A stretch of 64,000 bases of DNA from Larimichthys crocea (taxonomy: Eukaryota; Chordata; Actinopteri; Sciaenidae), in contig NC_040016.1 of the NCBI RefSeq assembly GCF_000972845.2, positions 23,620,026 to 23,684,025 of the forward strand, given 5' to 3'. The first letter of the stretch is position 1, and each line of letters opens with the position of its first letter. Made by a program: the position numbers and the translations under genes. Under the pieces are notes generated by a model. The model was not told the origin of the DNA. It was given only the letters and a program-made list of their open reading frames with translations, and did not search any database. Positions 13,220 through 25,157 of this stretch are shown one piece after another.

Positions 13220-13251
<32 letters not shown>
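13200..13251. repeat. (CATA)n microsatellite
   Basis: Twelve or so perfect CATA units (13200-13248) followed by ATACACAC. Confidence 0.95.
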
Positions 13252-13254
13252 CAC

Positions 13255-13505
13255 ACCTTAAATATATTGAATGAAACTTTGAATATATGGAGTGAACCTT
13301 GAATATATTGAATGAAGTCTGAATATATTGAATGAAACTTAGAATATATGGAATGACTTCTGAATATATGGAGTGAAACTTTGAATATATGGAATGACAT
13401 CTGAATATATGGAATGAAACTTTGAGTATCTTGAATGAAACTTTGAATATATGGAATGATGTCTGAATATATTGAATGAAACCTTGAATATATTGAATGA
13501 AACTT
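13255..13505. repeat. Minisatellite, about 21-24 bp unit (GAATATATGGAATGAAACTTT)
   Basis: About eleven degenerate units alternate GAATATATGG or GAATATATTG with AATGAAACTT, AATGACTTCT or AATGATGTCT. The last units belong to a block that is copied again at 14010-14178. Confidence 0.9.
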
Positions 13506-13601
13506 GAGTGACGTCAGACTTCACAGCATCTTGTGTAACGTGTGGATGCTATAGCTAAAAGTGAGTGACAACGAGTCAGTCCGCTCACAATCTCGTTGCA
13601 G
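13433..13601 (+). repeat. Direct repeat copy 1 (169 bp)
   Basis: The sequence from GAATGAAACTTTG to TCTCGTTGCAG is repeated at 14010-14178 with no net length change and only a few substitutions (for example GAGTGACG against GACTGACG, and CAGCATCTTG against CGGCATTTTG). The offset is 577 bp. Confidence 0.95.
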
Positions 13602-13871
13602 CAATATTAAACTATGAGGACATCATTAATACTGTGTGTACAGGCCAAATCCCCCGATACCCCTGATCAATACCGTGTTTCCTGACAAGAAAGTTCGCTC
13701 CTTTTTAATCATGGCAGAACTAAAAAGGCCAGGCAGCTGTTTTCAGGCCAACCTCAGCATCCTTTAACCTCACAGGCGTGCCCCACAACACCCAATCTCC
13801 ACCCGTACACAAGGAAGGGCCCAAGACATGGTATGGTTAGCTTGATATAGTTTTCAGGTGATTTAATGAAG

Positions 13872-13875
13872 GTAT

Positions 13876-13971
<96 letters not shown>

Positions 13972-13972
13972 A
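13872..13972. repeat. (AT)n microsatellite
   Basis: About 100 bases of AT dinucleotides with a few phase slips. It lies between the two copies of the 169-bp direct repeat. Confidence 0.95.
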
Positions 13973-14009
13973 AATGGCATGCCGTTCAGGAAATTAAACC
14001 TTAATATAT

Positions 14010-14178
14010 GAATGAAACTTTGAATATATGGAATGATGTCTGAATATATTGAATGAAACCTTGAATATATTGAATGAAACTTGACTGACGTCAGACTTCA
14101 CGGCATTTTGTGTAACGTGTGGATGCTATAGCTAAAAGTGAGTGACAACGAGTCAGTCCGCTCACAATCTCGTTGCAG
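14010..14178 (+). repeat. Direct repeat copy 2 (169 bp)
   Basis: Second copy of 13433-13601. It begins in the minisatellite motif and continues through a unique part containing GACGTCAGACTTCAC and AACGAGTCAGTCCGCTCAC. Outside both copies the flanks differ. Confidence 0.95.
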
Positions 14179-17058
14179 AGATTGCAGGTTGCACTGGCTA
14201 ATATCGGTTAATATTTGCCTCTTCATGACAGGTTCAGAAGTTACGAAACTTTTTTTTTACGATGGAATTTGAAGGAAGAAATAAAAAATAAACTGGAGCA
14301 GGCTGTTATGAGATCCAGACAAACAAGCTTTCTTGTATGTGCGTGGATGTCTTATATGACTCAGTCCCCAGAGGGCCAATAGCAGCCACCAGCTCCATTT
14401 AAGTGTGTGTGTTTGGGATGGTGGTGGTGGTGGTGGGCGGGTGACGGGGTGTCCATGCAGATAATGAGCAGATGGCATGGGAACACGCGCATGCCCCCTG
14501 CCATCCATCTGGACAGTTCTGCAGGTGAAGTGTAAAGCATTCATTTGCAAAAAAAAGGTATGTGACATCAAAGTGGTAAACAGCATGGCTGAACATGAAA
14601 GAAAAGCAGAGCAGTGTGACTTAAGGCCTGGTCAAGAGAGGCTGCATTTGTCTGTTGATCAGCCAAAGCGTGTGTGTGTGTGTGCGTATGTGTGTGTGAG
14701 AAAGAGAGAGAGAGAGGACAGAGGGAGGAAAAACATGATGTGAAGGACATTCAGATAGTAAGGTGTACTGTACGGATACTGCAGGCTTTTCACAAGGACA
14801 TATGGCCTTGTTAAACAAACTAAACAGTAAACATGCTGCAGAGATGCAACAATACAGCCTGCTCATACATTCTAGATTTCGACAAGAGATAGTGTTATTT
14901 CTTTCTTTTTTTCCCTCATATATGCCAACACACCTCACTATCTGTAGGGTCTACATGCATGGAACTAAACATATTGTTAAGTGAAGCTACTACATAAATA
15001 AATTCAAATTTTTATGCCAAACTGCTGTCATAATTAAAAGGAAGATTATGCAAAGCAAAATTAGCAGTTTAATCAAACTGTGTTAGTCACTAAGTGTCAT
15101 GCATGTAGGAATGCAGAGAGAAGCACTTAGTGTGGCGTTTCTCTCAATCTAACAAACATGAAAGCTTTCTTTGTATCCAACTCATGTTGAGGAAGAAAGC
15201 TCACCCATGAGAATTCATCTGTTTTTAATATTTCATTTTGTGCATGTTCATGGTCACTTAGGCCCCAGTGCACAAGTGGGACATTTAGTGCATTACACAC
15301 TCATGTAGGAATGACATTCACTGAGGTGTTTTCTGAAAAAAATGACTCTACACTTTGTTTCAAATTGACAAAAGGAAATACTTGATGTGCATGCATTCAT
15401 TAGTGGCTGCAGAAATAGTTTTCCTGACAATGCATGAAGGATCAATGTTGACTGCTTATCACATGATGCTGTCCTTGGGAGACATTTCACAGCTAAATTC
15501 TGTTCTGTTGGAAGCCTTTTAGTGTCAGTTCTGATAGATCTGATTAGTTCCCAGGTCCCAGAGAGACGCCACAGAGCAATGCTGAAAAATGTATCACATT
15601 GCCTTTCTGTTTGCATGTTTCCACTGTGCCTGCGCTTTCAGCTGTTGCTCAGATTTCCTCCCACAGTGTGAGTTGTGACTGGTAAACAGCAAATAGCAAA
15701 CTATACAGTGTGCACTCCACCTCTAGCCCGATGTCAGCTACCCGTGACCCTCTAAAAGATACGCTGGTATAGCTAATGGATGAATGTAACAAAGTCATAC
15801 CACCATTAAAAATGCATGCAACATGTAAGGCATATGAAATCACACATTGAACTTCACCTTGGATCTAATGTCTCACTGCTAACACTGCCTCCCACATAAC
15901 CAGAAGGTTCATGTGAAAAAAAAAAAACACTTCCGACAGTCAGGTTGTAGCTCTAGTTTGTTCAGCTTTATGTATTGCAAATCTTATTTAGCACATAAAG
16001 GTTAAAGCATTAAAGCATGAGTGAAATGACACTGAAGAACATAAATGGCTGCACAAATTGGCACCAGCAAGCCATGAATAGAGGGCAGTTTATCTGCCAG
16101 GTTATGAATTTTATATTCCATTTCTGCCAATCGATCCCTTAGATCCTACACATTGGTCCTTTAATAGGCAACAATCTACAGAGAGAAAAAAAAAGACACA
16201 CACCCCAGTGTGAAGTTAGATGCAGAAAACAGATGCAATGTAGATTCTCATTGACAACCTATGGTGAAAGCTTTGTTTGCTAGGTGTTTTTTTAAAAATT
16301 TTTTATGATTCATGAACAGATTTTTCCTTCACCTGCAGCCATTTGCTATTTTGGTGAACCACCATCTGCAGGAAGTCAGGCACATTAGAGGGTGTGTCAG
16401 TAACAATCAAGCAGCACAGTTTCGGAGTGAAGAATGGATGCTATTTATACTGACTGACCCAGCTGCTCGACCAGGTCAGTGGTAGAGTACTCTACTATAT
16501 GTTCTCTGGCAGTTTTATGGCGTTTGTTGACAGAAGGATCCATGAAATATAATTTTCAAAAGGAAAAAATGTTATTGTGCCCAGCATCAGTGTGGAATCT
16601 CATATCTGGAAAATTTGTTAGGATAATTACAAGAGCCAGAGCAAAAATATGAAAGGACATTTATGCAAATGTCATAATGACAGTACTTTGGTCCATGGTA
16701 TCCTAAAAACTAATGAGAACATTCATGCCCACCAGAGGATTAACCCATTAGATTTTATGACCTCACTGTTGATGGTGCAGAGCTCTTGGTCTGACAAAAT
16801 CATGTTGAGCCATCAAAAATCCTACAAAGCCACCAACCAGCACACACAAAACACAGTAAGTAAGAAAGACAACAACTATGCCCAACAAAGAATACACTAG
16901 AGTGGTTACGATAGCAAAATGAGTAACCACGATTCTATACCAGACAAAGTATCGCGGCTCCGGGTATTATCGTGATACTGCAGCCTTTTTTTATTTTTAT
17001 TATTTTTATGAACTGCAATGTATTTGTACAATTTATAATTATTGTAAATAAATAAATA

Positions 17059-17059
<1 letters not shown>
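14179..17059. other. Non-coding DNA with simple repeats and a possible repeat end
   Basis: Contains a short (GGT)n at about 14419-14437 and a (GT)n/(GA)n compound at 14671-14716. Around 16897-16980 the text TAGAGTGGTTACGATAGC... with ATTATCGTGATACTGCAG looks like one end of an old DNA transposon, but I cannot find the other end. No exon is supported. Confidence 0.4.

Positions 17060-17113
<54 letters not shown>
17060..17113. repeat. (GT)n microsatellite
   Basis: About 27 GT units without interruption. The complementary (CA)n gives false His-Thr open frames. Confidence 0.97.
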
Positions 17114-17114
<1 letters not shown>

Positions 17115-17269
17115 GGACCCAAACACCTCAGAAATTCTCTTTCTAGACTGGATCACCCTGGCCTCCAGCTCCACCATAGAGAATCTTGGAGTTGTTTGTC
17201 AATTTGGGACCTCTGAGCAACAGATGACTAATAAGAAGAAAGCACTGGTCATTGGTAAAGAAAACTGAA
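17114..17269 (+). pseudogene. Possible LINE reverse-transcriptase scrap
   Basis: The frame after the microsatellite contains SSTIENLGVVCQFG, which resembles the SST-x-NLGV-x-FD block found after the RT catalytic domain in many teleost LINEs. It is about 40 codons, with nothing recognisable on either side. Weak evidence. Confidence 0.3.
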
Positions 17270-17559
17270 AGCTTAGCATCAAAATCTGTGCACAGGTTCC
17301 TGTTTCAGACTCAAGTGTGTAACAATGCCTCTAACAAGCTGGAATTAACAGGCAAACTGCTTCAGCAAAGCTGTTCTTAAAACTTCAAAAGTGAAACAGA
17401 AACTCTTGGAAGGAAGTGGATCACAGAATATCAACTGAACATACAATGGACTGACACATCACAGTTTAAACCTGTTCAATCTAACCACTGAGTGACTGCA
17501 GAGGATTAACAACAAACTGGACTGGACAACATCAAAACAAGAATTTGGGTGAAACATAG

Positions 17560-18086
17560 TGTCATAGTCTAGTGGTGCCTTCTCCTTTCTTGTCATTTCA
17601 TTGTTTCCCCTCCCCTTTTGTGTCTGTCTTGTTTGTCTTGTCTCTCTGGGAGTGGCCATCATCACCAGCTGCAAATCTGGCTCACCTGCAACAAATCCAC
17701 TACTCAACTCTAGCAGTATATCTACCCCGGCTCTACATCCAGTCTTCGCCAGATTGTCGCGACGTCTACAGTGGTAGTCATGTTCAGGCCTCATTAAAAA
17801 TTGTTTCAGCGCAGTGTTTTTGGAAGTTTGTCTATCTTTGTTCTTAACAGTGTTTCTTTGTGCACAGGACCATTACTACCACCTACTGCCAGAGATCTGC
17901 CTGCCTGCTCTCTCCACCAGCTTCTTCCCTGCCAGCCCAGATAGCCTGCCCTCTGCCATCTCACGATTCCCCTGCTTCAGCTCTGCCATTTCCCCCTCGT
18001 CTGCCATTTCCAGTTCCTGTCCTCTATTTAATAAACCCCTGTTTGAAACACATCCAGGTCTGTGTCTGTTCTGCAGCAACATAACA
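17560..18086 (+). mobile_element. Probable solo LTR of a Gypsy-type retrotransposon
   Basis: The segment begins TGTCATAGTCTAGTGG and ends CAACATAACA, fitting the 5'-TG...CA-3' rule for LTRs. The flanking five bases are CATAG on the left and CACAG on the right, a 4/5 target-site match. It contains a pyrimidine-rich stretch, the phrase ATATCTACCCCGGCTCT typical of teleost Gypsy LTRs, and a polyadenylation signal AATAAA at 18030-18035, followed by a short R/U5-like end with CCAGGTCTGTGTCTGTTCTG. No internal retrotransposon sequence adjoins it, hence solo LTR. The short open frames inside it are chance. The call rests on end structure and family resemblance. Confidence 0.55.
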
Positions 18087-18091
18087 CACAG

Positions 18092-19580
18092 TTACAATAT
18101 TCTCCCCTGTCATGCAACACTGTGGGGGCATTAACTAAATGCAAGTTTTAATCATTTAATGATTCCTAAACTATTTCACATGTAAACAATACATCTGATG
18201 TTGAATTATATATCACCGGTGATTCCAAACTTTGAACCATAGCAAGCATGTTGCCTATGCTGGTATTAACAGCATGTTACAGTTATTTCACTATTTACAG
18301 TCTTTTAAAGCTAATGACTTCTAAACAACAACCACTAAATGATTCAATACTAGGCTGCAGCAGCTTGAGCTTACATTAACTTCAGACTGACGTGTCTGTA
18401 CCTGAATTCTGAAGGTCTTAATGAAGCTTAAAATATTAACATCATGTACTTAAAAGTGTAACTGGAATAGTTTAGTTAATGATCCATCAGCTGCCTGTCA
18501 TTTATTAATTATTAGCGACAATCACAAAGCTACCTGCTAACATCTCTGAGAAGATGGCATGATATGATCAACTTGATTGTTTGCCTAATGAAAGACACAC
18601 CAATATGTCAGCCTATTAGTCCCAAACTGATCCTTTCAACTAAGACATGTGAACTACTTATTCGACTACTTAATTTTCAAGCATTATTTTGATAGAGAAA
18701 GCTAAAGAGTGACAGGAATGTGGGGAGAGAGAAACAGGGAATGACATGCAGAAAAGAGCCACAGGTCAGATTTGAACCCTGGGCTTCAGCAGCAAGGACT
18801 GAGCCTTTGTACATGAGGCGGCTGCTCTACCAACTGAGCTAAACACCGCCCCTGACTACTTCATTTCTTAAAGTCTAAATCATATGTTAACTGGCTTTTG
18901 TCCTTTGACCAACATGCAGAATTATCATAGCTACATCCATCCATCCATCCGTCCATCACAATACAGATGCCACATCTTATATGTTGCTGTTATTCTGTGT
19001 CATGTAATCCAATTTGGGATGAGCCATTTAGATGACATGCCATGAAAATTAAATATTCATCCCTTCATGAATTCACCCAGTTTGCTATAAATTATTCAAA
19101 GAACTGACACATTTCCCTGCACATTAGCAATCTGATTTCAGTGCAGATTGGTTGATTCATAAATATTTATATTCATATTCAATATAACGATTTTCCAATT
19201 TTATGGATTTAATAGTCCATCTGAACATGGCACATCCACCTTTATTGAACAATAGCAGCCAATCGTCACTAGAAAAACTGCCGTATTGGTCATCTGTACA
19301 AGCATCTTTTTGAAAACCATATTTAAGGGTTAGGGTTAATCTTAAGCAGTGACCTTTTGTACTATGTAGGAGTACTATGTATGAAGTTACGTGACATACA
19401 GTAGGAACAACTCTAAATTGCTGCCCTCAGCCAGACACATCCATTCATTCCATTCAGATAAGTAACAGCCTGTCATGAGTCTTTGTTCACTTACAACTGA
19501 TCCTATGTGCAGTGTTCTGAATCCTACTCATTATGATAAAAAAAAAACAGCACCGAAACACATGATATTTTTATTTCATT
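18092..19580. other. Non-coding DNA with one SINE
   Basis: Apart from the SINE at 18711-18852, this holds a short CCAT run near 18936 and no supported gene. Confidence 0.5.
18711..18852 (-). mobile_element. tRNA-derived SINE, family 2
   Basis: On the minus strand it starts GGGGCGGTGTTTAGCTCAG, with an A box TAGCTCAGTTGGTAGAGC (plus-strand 18824-18841) and a B box GGTTCAAATC (plus-strand 18769-18778). The family body ACATGCAGAAAAGAGCC complement and a CTCTCTCCCCACATTCCTGTC tail follow. The tRNA-like head is well preserved. Degraded relatives are at 35590-35712 and probably 33985-34124. Confidence 0.75.
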
Positions 19581-21132
19581 CAAAATAAATAAATTAAATT
19601 AAAACATGCACCCAAAGAAGAACACAGAAATATGATCACATTGGAAGAGGTTGAAGATCCCCTGGGTGGTTTGGTTTGATGTAGTTTTCTATAGATCCTT
19701 GCCATAAATCTTCTCCTGTGAGGTCGAGTGCTTTTCTTTAGTAGTAAACCATATTCTACTGATTTAACTTGAGTAATGCACGGGCATGTCCTTGACAATA
19801 TTACAAGGATGGTGGATGCTCTTTTTCAGTAAGAAAATCTTCTTCTGCTGAAATTATACAGGAACAGTGACCACATATCCTCAGAGTTACATCCATATTC
19901 ATCAATTTTGTGTTCAGAAATTAAATTTTGTGGAAGGTCACCTACGTTATACTGGATTTCTTATATTTATATCTGACACTGTCTTCCACTAGAATTAAAG
20001 TGTGATTAGGATTAATGCATCAGTATTGTGATGCCACTCTCAAGGTCTTGGTGACGGACCTAGCCAACCACAGCAGGCAATTGGCTGACATGGAAGGGTC
20101 ATCAGCTGATCTGGTTTACCTGGACCTTCCAGGCCATAAAAGCTGTCTCATGTGTCCACTTTATTTCTCTCTTCCTGTATCTGACATCCACCCTGCATCA
20201 CTGTCTTTTGGTTGCAGCACCTTCACAGCACACATCTATGCACTGCTTTTTTTTGCTGGCATTCCTAATCTACCCATTCTATCAATATGATTTATATGAA
20301 GCTCCAACTAAATCATCTAAGAGCTCCTAAAACCATTTGAAAAAGACAATTCAAGGATCACTCATTTCATACGTTTGCAGGTGTGAAAGAAGGGTTTGGG
20401 TTTATTAATTGTTCACATGGCTAGTTTTGTCCCAAAATACATTGAGACCATCATCATGAATGCCCCTGTTTGTCATCCACATTTGACAAACCTCATACAA
20501 AACTTATACACACTGTGGAGGTCAGATTGAAGGATATCTGACCTCCACAGCCTCACTCTAAACTACTTCCTACATAGGCACTGAGCGTATACTGGCCACC
20601 TTTACATCCAACCAGTGATGCAGGTGCAAGTGAAAGTGAATGTGATCACTGCTCATAAAAAGACATGGATCCCCAACATTTCCCCACTCACACTGCCCAT
20701 GGCAGTCAGTGTTATTATAAGGTACTGTTCCTGCCTGCTATAAAGGTGCCACTGAATGTGTGGGAATCACTGTTTTGAAGATCCAGCACTCAGTCCAGAG
20801 CCTGGTCGCTACCCTCGCTCACTCAAACTGAACAAGGCCTTATAAAACTGGTCACTTCTGACACATCATATCTTACATACCCGACCTACAGAAAAGTCAA
20901 ATGAACATTTTATCTTTGTTGCATTTAAAGAGAGGTTTTGTGGGGCAGGTGGCAATGGATGTTGTGTGTGTGTACTATAATGGAGTGTCAAAACTCAAAA
21001 GGTTTGATACTTTTACATTTATCAATTGCCTATTCCTCATGTAGAATAACTGCCAAATATTAATGAATAGCATACAAACAAAGGAGCGATTGTGTCGCAT
21101 TTGGAAGATCTCATTGAGAAACCTGATAAGCA
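19581..21132. other. Non-coding DNA, no element recognised
   Basis: A minus-strand open frame at 19580-19798 precedes an AATAAA, but I cannot tie it to a gene. A short CTCCACAG...CTGACCTCCACAG inverted motif near 20515-20550 could fold but is isolated. Confidence 0.4.
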
Positions 21133-21436
21133 GTGACCAGGGTTGGAGCCTATCCCAGCTGACATTGGGAGAGAGGCTGAGTACTCCCTGGAGACGTACG
21201 GTAAGTTGATCAAAGACCAACACAGGTCTTCACTCTCGCTCGTACTCCACAGGGCTACTTCACGTTTCCAAGTGACCTGACCTGCATGACTTGAGCGGAA
21301 ACTGAAGTACCAAGAGAAAGCTCACATGGACATCAAACTCCACACAAAAAAGTCCAGATGGCTGGTGGATATGAACCCAGGACCTTCTCGCTGTGAGACG
21401 ACAGTGCCAAAAACTGAGCCACTGTGCTCTAACAAA
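21133..21436 (-). mobile_element. tRNA-derived SINE, family 3 (degenerate)
   Basis: On the minus strand the head AGAGCACAGTGGCTCAG, then GCACTGTCGTCTCACAGC and a decayed B box GGGTTCATATCC, is followed by the body. The body ends near 21135-21165 with the complement of GGTTGGAGCCTATCCCAGCT. This is the very common teleost repeat with the phrase GGAGCCTATCCCAGCTGAC. It is old, with many substitutions. A scrap with GCTTATCCTCACTAGGGG at 22070-22100 may be the end of another copy. Confidence 0.65.
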
Positions 21437-24400
21437 CTGTTGTGTTAAATTATCAGAGCATAATATCAGCGGACACACTGAGAGTCATTATCCCACAGGG
21501 ACACATGCACTCTACAGTTCTGGAGTCAGCTGAAAGACTGCAGCCTTATTCAAGGGCTGGAGAAACATGTCTATAAGAAATCAATAAAGCATTTTCATTT
21601 TAGACATATTTTAGTCCAAATCCTGACATCCACATTTTCAAACCAACCAATGTGAGTACAGCATGAATTTTTACAAATAATACACTGGTTAATGTGATAC
21701 TGTGACATGCCTTTGCTGCATTAATTTGCCTTTCTAATTACACCGTGGTACTACAATTTATCATGCCTCAAAACTGACACATTACAGGCCGTGTGGGGCG
21801 AATCTAATAAAATCTTGTCTTAATCTAGCAGAGGGGCATGCAATAAACCGGTTAGACTGCTGCTATCACACAGAATAAAGTGGCATTTAGAATACTTTTA
21901 ACAAAAGCATCCTGGGTTTGGTTTATTTGTGGTTCTTTATCATGTAAAGTACTCTTTTTTCCCATAGGAGTTTTTTTTATACTTAAGGTGCCTCAGCTGA
22001 GATAAAGAGCACATCAGCTAATTTTAGCAGCATTTATTAGATTTGCACATATATCCATACATCTGTAATTGCTTATCCTCACTAGGGGGGAAAGACCCAG
22101 CCCAGGTTCATTATGAAATATAATATTAGGGTTATTTACCTTTAGAGAAAATGAACAATGTTGTCAGTAAAAATAAAGGCTACATATTTATTGAGTGAAG
22201 CCATAGTTTAAACTACAGCTATAACTACATTGACAACGCAACGAGATGATCTCATAGTGAGATCTTTCTGATTCAGCTCATCAGGTGAATGATTGATCGA
22301 CCATACTGTTTGTTTGTCTCATAGCAGTCAGAGCAGCGTGTCACTCTGCTGAGGAAACAGAACACTTTTACAACAGCGACAAGTTGGGAAAAGAGACAAC
22401 CAGTACAAGTCACCACATTTGACACATTCAGCTCAATGGATTCATCAAGTTAAATTGTTATTTGAATGTTCATGAACAGCTGTGATCAAAAAGAGAGTGG
22501 GGAACGGAGGGCAGCTCTTAGCAACACAGGTAACCAGTTTCCTGAACACAATGTGAGAATATTTACAATAAAAAAAACAGCCTCTTTAAAGAGAAGAGTG
22601 GAAATAGCTGAGGTTTTGAGTGAATGGCTACATTGGATAGAAAACTGTGAAATGTGAAATAACACCAGTGCTCATTGCAGTGCTAATTTAAAGCTAAAAC
22701 AGGAGTATACATTAAAAATAAAAGGTGACCTGCAACACCTACATTCAGGATTCCTCATTTTATGTGTTTATGTAATTCCTTAATGAGTGGTGTATGCAGA
22801 AACAGGATGGTGTAGGCTGGACCTTCCTCTGAGGCTGCACTGTTGGCCGCCTTCTTTCTCTCCAAACAAACTTAAAAAATGCCTCTACTTGGATAAACAG
22901 ATGGTGATGGATCCACCGGCCCAGAAAAAAAGTTCAGTGGGTTTGATCTTTCTCTCCATCAAAACAGATGGAAATCTGACAGAGATTTTAACTGCAGCAC
23001 TACAACCAATAGCATATCTTCATTCAGTGAGCGACAGACGTGTTTAAAGTACTGGCTAGTCACAGCCCAACAACGCTTTTTATCAACATATTAAGAACAC
23101 ATTTTGCTACACCTTCAACACATCTGCAAAACATCAGCTAAAGCATGATGTGGCAACACTAACATGTTTAGAACTGAAAGCTGAAAGCACTCTCAAATGT
23201 ATAAATTAAACCAAATAATTGGCTGATTAAAAGTTGTATGTAGGCTTTAAGCAGAGCCTACACTGCAGTTATGTACATTTATACTGTGCTGGTGCTGTGC
23301 AATTTACACCGCCAAAAGTTGAGTGAGATTTCTATGCCAACTGTGTTAAGGTTCTTTGTGTACTTCACACAAATAAAGCTGAAACTCCCTTGTCTCTTTG
23401 CTGAATCTGTCTTTTCCTTTGTGTTTTGCTTGTTTTCTGCATTTCCTCCTGCTACCCATGAAACCAAAAGATGAGGGAATAGCAGGGGACAGACAAGGAC
23501 ACACATCCAGAGTGTGCCTGATAGTGCCTACAACAAATGTGTAGTATTAAGCATTTCATGGACTTGAGAAATGGTTTACGGTGAACATATACTAATCCAG
23601 ATAGGGCTAAACTACAAAATGTTACCTCAAACTCCACTGTCTTAAACTCTCAGTAATTTGACCACATTCAGACAGTTTTTTCCACCTCCAGTTTGCTGCA
23701 TATCAGTAACTTTGAGTGCCAGCTGTCATCTTTGGCTCCTTGTAAGTGTTACAGGCCTCCTGGTCTCATAAAAATAGGTTGAGTTCCATATTTGATTTTG
23801 GTGCAACACTGAAGAGCATGTGCATGAAACAGCATTGTGAATACAGCAGAGGAAACCATAAGTTTTGAGTTTCCTAATAGTTGAGATATAAAAGATAAAA
23901 CAAAGATGCATGTGTGTTCAGAGTGCAGCAGGTCTATATTTGACGGCTTTTCTCCAGCCATGATAAAGAACACTTGGATTTCTGTTGTTGCTGGAGAAAG
24001 CTTTACATCCAGAATTAAGTGCAGCTGTCATGAAGGCATTAGCTAGCAATTTGACTCCAACTCAGGGAGAGCAATTTTCCTTTTAACTTGAAAAATGGTA
24101 ATTTCAGTAAGTACACTTTAACACCTTTAAGATGTATCCCCGTTTTGCATAATGACTCGGAGCGTTTCAACCCTTTTTTATTTCTTTTTTTTTTATAACT
24201 GGGGTCTTCAAGTGGTGAAAAAGTCTGTTTGCCATGACAAGCAGCTAGTAAAAGCCCTGTCTTTAGAGATCCATTTGACATAATGGCACTCTGAATAAAG
24301 AAATTGCCTGCCATGTAGTTGTCAAGGTTTCTGGACTGAGTGGTAGGATAACAATTCCTCAACGGCAGATGTAAAACTTTTCCATTTCATTAAAACTCTG

Positions 24401-24787
24401 AATTAACAATTGAAATATATAATACAACCATTACAACACAATGGCTTTAAAAACAAGACATGTACTGTAAATATACTGTCTATAGAACACTCTTCAGAGT
24501 TCAGCAGAGTGCTTTTTGTCTCTTCAACAACGGATGCCTTCAACTGGCATTCTACTGGAACACCCGGGTGGGCAGTTTGATTATCTGTGTCTGTTCATTA
24601 AGAAAGGACAAATTAATCTGCACAATGTGATATACTGCTGAACTTTAGGTTTCCCTTAATTTTATTCAATGTCTGATTAGCAGGTTAACACGTACAGCTG
24701 CCCTGTTGTCTGGTTTCATGTTGGGTTGAACATGGTGAAGCTGTTGTGTCCACCTCAATCATGAAATTATCAGTACGTAGTGAACAT
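21437..24787. other. Non-coding DNA, no gene recognised
   Basis: I see no convincing exon here. The AT-rich but complex stretch 21690-21850 has no repeat-like features and could be regulatory, but the sequence alone does not show this. Confidence 0.4.
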
Positions 24788-24795
24788 GTTGCCAC
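24788..24795 (+). repeat. Target-site duplication, left copy (GTTGCCAC)
   Basis: This 8-bp word flanks the hAT element at 24796-27082 and is repeated exactly at 27083-27090. Eight bases is the length made by hAT transposases. Confidence 0.95.
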
Positions 24796-25157
24796 TAGGC
24801 TTGGGAAGATTCACCGATGCGCATCAGAAAATCGATACGACCTGTTAAGATACAGTTGCACCGATTTGCAAACGTCGGCATCGGAAAAAAACGCACATAA
24901 ACTCGAGATGCATCGTATCTAAACTGTCTGCATCGATATAAACCGATTAATATCTTAATTTAATACATATGATGAATAAATTATAACATAACCGTTTAGA
25001 AAAGGGTCTGGGTTTCATCTCTCTATCTCTCTCCTACTCAAGTCTCGGCTCAAGTCTCGTGTGAATAGGCGGGTCCAACCTAGCTTTTGAATAGCGGCGG
25101 AAAGTCAGCCCATAGACTAGTCATTGAGTCAGCCAGATACATTAGCCAGCGGTTAGC

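Noticed and set aside
13433..14178. 169-bp direct repeats as LTRs of a tiny retroelement
   Set aside because: TG and CA can be forced at the edges, but there is no target duplication, primer-binding site or polypurine tract. The left part is a minisatellite.
19327..19340. GGGTTAGGGTTA, telomere-like repeat
   Set aside because: Only two units. This is expected by chance and is not an interstitial telomere.
19580..19798. Minus-strand open frame followed by AATAAA, possible terminal exon
   Set aside because: The frame and the polyadenylation word are consistent with chance, and no acceptor of quality precedes it.
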